NCBI RefSeq assembly: GCF_008086165.1
Contig: NZ_VSKL01000007.1
Coordinates: forward strand, 62,001 to 126,000
Direction of reading: 5' to 3'
DNA length: 64,000 nt
DNA from: Algorimicrobium algoritergicola
GTDB taxonomy: Bacteria > Bacteroidota > Bacteroidia > Flavobacteriales > Flavobacteriaceae
Shown piece after piece: positions 60,618-64,000 of the stretch (position 1 is the first letter of the stretch; each line of letters begins with the position of its first letter). A program made the position numbers and the translations under genes. A model generated the notes under the pieces. The model had not been told where the DNA came from and searched no databases. It was given only the letters and a program-made list of their open reading frames with translations.

Positions 60618-60802
60618 ATTTCAATTAGAACCGCATTTTCCTTCTCTATCAAATATTTGACTCCTTTTTTATTATTTAATCTTTTATAAACGAGGCTATT
60701 ACCGTCTATGTTGTTAAACTATGAAACTGTTATGAATATTTTAACATCTATAATAAATGTAGTATATTACAAGTCTATTAATTTAATTAAACAAATTTTA
60801 AA

Positions 60803-63571
60803 ATGAAAAAAACTACAATTCAAATTTTTATGATTTTAGCTTTTGCCTTCACGTGGCAGGCTAACGCGCAAACGGTCGTTATTGGCTCTGGAACAGATGT
60901 TACGGGCTCTACGGCTGCTGACCCAATTCATGGCTTTTATAATGCCATGAGATACCAAGTAGTATATACGGCTGCAGAATTAAGTACCATGATGACGCCC
61001 TATGATGAAATTTCAGCTTTAGGCTTTGATATAGTGGGGGATTATGCAGGTGGAGCTTTGTTAGGTTATACTATTAAAATTGGCCATACAGCAGCCATAA
61101 ATTCAGCAGCGCATAATACATCACCTACCGCAACGGTTTTTGGACCAACAGATTATGATCCTACCGTAACGGCATCTGGTGTTTATGATATGATAACGTT
61201 CACATCTAATTTTGTTTGGAACGGTGTTGATAATATAGTAATTGATATTTGTACGGATGGACAGAACCCATTTTCAGGACCTTATGGTCAAGTAGCTACA
61301 ACTGCAAATACGGCAAATGGCGCTAGAACAGTTAGAAGAGACGGAACAACAGCTTGTGGGTTACCTACTTCAGATGTAATAAACAACAGACCTAACATTC
61401 AGTTTAACTATATAGATGGAACGCCTCCTACCTGTACGTTTGCAGTAGTAGACTCTTCTACAGTGGTTCAAGACTGTGCTGCTTCCCAGTATTCTGTAGA
61501 TGTAGAGTTTACAACTGTTGGAGATGCCACAGGTGTTTCCGATGGAACGACAACATATCCAATTTCAGGAACAACGTCTACTGCGGGTCCTTTTGCTATA
61601 GGGAGTACACAAACATTGATGGTGGTTCATTCCGATAATGCATGCGATTTCACTTTAGGAGATTTTTCGTATGATGAATGTCCTAGTATTGTTACGTGCG
61701 GAACGCCATTAAATACAACATTTTGTTATGTAGCTAATGATAACACAGACTTCGTTTATGAAAGTAGTGATGGATCTAACTTGAAAGTTATTTTTAATGC
61801 AGGTTCTATTGAAGATTGTTGTGATGATTTAGTAATTATAGATAGTGATGGCGTAACGGAATTATATAGAGGTGGAAATGGTGGAAACTTAAGTGGTTTA
61901 GAATTTACTGCTTCCGGTTCTTCTATTACGGTAGCTGTAGATTCTGATGGCTCTATTCAAAGTTGTGCTACTGGCGTGGACTGGGATTGGGATGTTATTT
62001 GTTTAAACTGTACACCTGGAACGGCCACTACTTCAGTCATTGAAGATTGTGGAACATCAACATACACCATTGAAGTAGTAGTAACTGATGCCGGAGATGC
62101 AACAAATATTACAGATGGTGTTTCTCCGCAAGCATTTACAGGAACAGTAACATTTGGTCCTTATGCATTTGGTGTTGATACAACATTAAATGTAGAGCAT
62201 ACAGACGCTGGATGCGATTATACATTAGGAACTTTTGGTTTAGATACATGCCCTCCAACTAATGATAACTGTGCGAATGCAGAAGTTGCTCCTATTGGAA
62301 TTGGTTCTTGTGGAACAACAGTAACTGGAAATAACACAGGCGCAACAGACTCTGGAGTTGCTCAAGCAGGTTGTGCAACAGCAACTTATGCGGGCGGAGA
62401 TATATGGTACCAATTTGATATGCCAGCAGGTGAAACAGAACTAGTGTATACTAGAGGTGTTTCTGCTTTTTCTACAACACAACTTGAGTTATTTAGTGGT
62501 TCTTGTGGTTCCTTGGTAGAAGTTGGCTGTACTACAGCCATAACAGCTAGCTTTACAGGTTTAACGCCTGCCGCTACATATTATGTAAGAATTTACGATT
62601 GGGGTCATGATGATTTTGGTGATGTAACATTTTGTTTAAACACACCGCCAACGTGTCCTGAACCAACAGGTTTAAATGCAGCTAACTTAACAGAAACTAC
62701 GGCTGATTTGCAATGGACTGAGAATGGAACAGCAACAACTTGGGACATAGAATGGGGAACAGAAAACTTTACGTTAGGAACTGGGACAATGATTACGGGA
62801 ACTACAAACAATCCGGAATCACTTACAGTTTTATCTGCTTCTACAGCTTATGATTTCTATGTGCGTTCAGATTGTGGAGGAGGCGATACCAGTATTTGGG
62901 TAGGACCTTACACATTTAATACACCAGGTCCACCTCCAGCAAACGACGCGTGTTCGGGAGCAATTGCAATTGCAATTGGAAGTACAACATCTGGTACAAC
63001 TTTTAATGCAACAGGTGCATCCTCAACTTCTTGTAATGGAACAATAGGGAATGATGTATGGTACACGGTTGTTGGAGATGGTGGCGATTTAACTATTACA
63101 GTTGATTCCCCTAGCGAAGATTCACAAATAGGTATCTTTGCAAGTCCTGATTGTGCAGGAATAACTCTAGGTACTTGTGATTTTAGTGTAGATCCATTTA
63201 ATAATCCTGCTGTTTTGACATTTACATCAGTAGTTGGAACTAATTATTATATTCAAGTAGGAGCTTGGATAAATACAGGAGATCCGTCAACTCATAATAT
63301 TACAATTAATACAACCTTATCAACGCAAGATTTTGAGATTGATTCAGCTCTAACGTATTATCCAAACCCGGTTAATAATTTATTAATGTTAAAAGCTCAA
63401 AAAGCAATTCAACAGGTGGCTGTTTACAATATGTTAGGACAAGAAGTACTTCGTACCTCTCCTAATACTGTTGCAAGCGAAGTAGATATGGCTAACTTAC
63501 AAACAGGAGCTTACTTTGTAAAAGTAACTATTGGTAATACGACTGAAACAATTCGTGTTATTAAAAACTAA
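60803..63571 (+). CDS. Large T9SS protein with repeated Cys modules, paralogue
   Basis: A 922-residue secreted protein, signal peptide about 1-22. After an N-terminal beta domain (about 25-205) two similar Cys-containing modules occur, starting CTFAVVDSSTVV (about 210) and CTPGTATTSVIED (about 403), each ending in a TLG.F...D.CP motif. Between them lies a CUB-like segment (about 296-403, with EDCCDDLVII). PPC-like modules begin TNDNCANAEV (about 485) and ANDACSGAIAI (about 712); a FN3 domain is at about 617-710. The T9SS signal at 846-922 (YYPNPVNNLLML, VAVYNMLGQEV) is nearly identical to that of the previous gene. Role unknown; surface binding is likely. Confidence 0.85.
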   Translation: MKKTTIQIFMILAFAFTWQANAQTVVIGSGTDVTGSTAADPIHGFYNAMRYQVVYTAAELSTMMTPYDEISALGFDIVGDYAGGALLGYTIKIGHTAAINSAAHNTSPTATVFGPTDYDPTVTASGVYDMITFTSNFVWNGVDNIVIDICTDGQNPFSGPYGQVATTANTANGARTVRRDGTTACGLPTSDVINNRPNIQFNYIDGTPPTCTFAVVDSSTVVQDCAASQYSVDVEFTTVGDATGVSDGTTTYPISGTTSTAGPFAIGSTQTLMVVHSDNACDFTLGDFSYDECPSIVTCGTPLNTTFCYVANDNTDFVYESSDGSNLKVIFNAGSIEDCCDDLVIIDSDGVTELYRGGNGGNLSGLEFTASGSSITVAVDSDGSIQSCATGVDWDWDVICLNCTPGTATTSVIEDCGTSTYTIEVVVTDAGDATNITDGVSPQAFTGTVTFGPYAFGVDTTLNVEHTDAGCDYTLGTFGLDTCPPTNDNCANAEVAPIGIGSCGTTVTGNNTGATDSGVAQAGCATATYAGGDIWYQFDMPAGETELVYTRGVSAFSTTQLELFSGSCGSLVEVGCTTAITASFTGLTPAATYYVRIYDWGHDDFGDVTFCLNTPPTCPEPTGLNAANLTETTADLQWTENGTATTWDIEWGTENFTLGTGTMITGTTNNPESLTVLSASTAYDFYVRSDCGGGDTSIWVGPYTFNTPGPPPANDACSGAIAIAIGSTTSGTTFNATGASSTSCNGTIGNDVWYTVVGDGGDLTITVDSPSEDSQIGIFASPDCAGITLGTCDFSVDPFNNPAVLTFTSVVGTNYYIQVGAWINTGDPSTHNITINTTLSTQDFEIDSALTYYPNPVNNLLMLKAQKAIQQVAVYNMLGQEVLRTSPNTVASEVDMANLQTGAYFVKVTIGNTTETIRVIKN

Positions 63572-63636
63572 TAAGTGAAGTAGTTATTAAATTATATTTT
63601 ATTGAAAAACCCAGACGAAAGTCTGGGTTTTTTGTT
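63419..63636 (+). repeat. Duplicated 3' end of T9SS gene, copy 2
   Basis: Matches 60401-60617 from the VAVYNMLGQEV codons through TAATAA and the terminator. The similarity drops off upstream in the same gene, so only the sorting-domain end is conserved at DNA level. Confidence 0.85.
63605..63632 (+). terminator. Terminator with GAAA tetraloop, second copy
   Basis: The same 12-bp stem and GAAA loop as at 60588-60615 (63605-63616 with 63621-63632), followed by a T run. Confidence 0.9.
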
Positions 63637-63682
63637 TTATAAATTCAAATAGTGTTGGATGAATACGTAATAGTATAATTTT

Positions 63683-63756
63683 CTAACAACTAACAACTAA
63701 CAACTAACAACTAACAACTAACAACTAACAACTAACAACTAACAACTAACAACTAA
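63683..63756. repeat. Tandem heptamer CTAACAA repeat
   Basis: Ten full copies of CTAACAA plus CTAA, with no variation that I can see. On the minus strand this reads TTAGTTG repeats. The last CTAA overlaps the stop codon (TAG on the minus strand, 63753-63755) of the peptidase gene, so the array lies right after that gene's end. Confidence 0.92.
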
Positions 63757-64000
63757 TCTACATACATGCCAACAGAAAAAGGTAAGAAATCCGACTTGTC
63801 TCCAATTAAATCTAAAGGTTTAATATTAGGAAATGACATACGACCACCATCTAAAATAAGTTGTAAAGCTGTTGCTAGAAGCGGTTCAGTTTCAGAACCA
63901 AGTGTTCCCATATTACCGTAATTTTCAGGCTGTGATATAGCAGGAAATAATCCTTGACTATAATCTGTGTTACCAACGGCATTCAATGATTTTAATACTA
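63753..64000 (-). CDS. S41-type peptidase, C-terminal part
   Basis: The gene enters from the right edge; only about the last 81 codons are visible, with the frame open to 64000. The TTG at 63984-63986 is an internal Leu codon, not a start. The tail has the pattern of C-terminal regions of Bacteroidota S41 (tail-specific-type) peptidases: FPAISQPENYGNMGTLG, then SETEPLLATALQLILDGG. The catalytic Ser/Lys region is outside the window. The stop codon lies within the heptamer repeat. Family call is moderate. Confidence 0.6.
   Translation of the reverse strand, partial: VLKSLNAVGNTDYSQGLFPAISQPENYGNMGTLGSETEPLLATALQLILDGGRMSFPNIKPLDLIGDKSDFLPFSVGMYVD

Noticed and set aside
60554-60802. Insertion sequence between the two T9SS genes
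   Set aside because: No transposase frame or terminal inverted repeats; the repeated segment is the gene 3' end and terminator.
63683-63756. Possible CRISPR array
   Set aside because: The unit is only 7 bp with no spacers, and no cas genes are present.
63753-63986. Complete small gene of 77 codons
   Set aside because: The proposed start is a TTG inside a frame that stays open to the window edge; it is the end of a larger gene.

Overview
The window is strongly AT-rich bacterial chromosome. It looks like a member of the Bacteroidota, most likely a marine-type Flavobacteriaceae. Three kinds of evidence agree. Several intergenic regions carry the Bacteroidota promoter pattern (TTG, about 19-20 bp, then TAnnTTTG). 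Four secreted proteins end in type IX secretion (T9SS) C-terminal sorting domains of the YPNP...VYN.LG...G.Y.V.I type. The housekeeping proteins are the flavobacterial versions: a 950-residue CarB without the allosteric domain, a cysteine-free L31, a 1229-residue PurL, a GlmU-like nucleotidyltransferase, a DUF4199 protein and a SatD/DUF3307 pair. I see no tRNA, rRNA, CRISPR array, insertion sequence or prophage.

Layout. 1-6.2 kb: start of a VPS10/BNR-type secreted protein, a VWA + AAA ATPase pair, a PepSY membrane protein, an M1 aminopeptidase and a WYL regulator. 6.2-9.7 kb: an accessory-looking, very AT-rich block of poorly characterised genes diverging from the WYL regulator, with a gene relic and a protein with an HNH-like C-terminus, closed by a strong terminator. 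9.8-17.7 kb: fatty-acid beta-oxidation, with a marR-fadN-fadA-fadE operon behind a palindromic operator, and a long-chain acyl-CoA synthetase upstream. 17.7-24.7 kb: purL, a secreted endonuclease I and an RsmB-like RNA methyltransferase. 24.8-32.8 kb: a BNR lipoprotein, an ECF sigma / membrane anti-sigma-like / Spy-like operon, a phosphosugar mutase-ABC exporter pair, a polyprenyl-type glycosyltransferase and a DUF4199 protein. 33-45.5 kb: rpmE2, a GlmU-like protein, an oligopeptide-binding lipoprotein, a lytic transglycosylase-cardiolipin synthase run, rpmH (53 codons), carB and a small T9SS protein. 45.5-51.3 kb: DUF3307-SatD with twin operator palindromes, a thioesterase, RmuC and a TPR protein. 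51.4-57.9 kb: a vitamin B12 uptake locus, with an ABC importer on the minus strand, and on the plus strand a tiny membrane ORF, a cobalamin riboswitch, BtuB and a BtuG-like beta-propeller lipoprotein. 58-64 kb: two large paralogous T9SS proteins with near-identical 3' ends and terminators, a heptamer tandem repeat and the end of an S41-type peptidase.

Functionally the window links fatty-acid degradation (FadD-like activation, FadE, FadN, FadA) under a MarR regulator, B12 acquisition across both membranes, nucleotide biosynthesis (PurL, CarB) and secreted macromolecule-handling proteins. The least explained parts are the WYL-associated block at 6.2-9.7 kb, the 35-residue ORF beside the B12 riboswitch and the twin SatD operators. 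No complete known defence system is recognisable, so any claim that the WYL block is one is inference.
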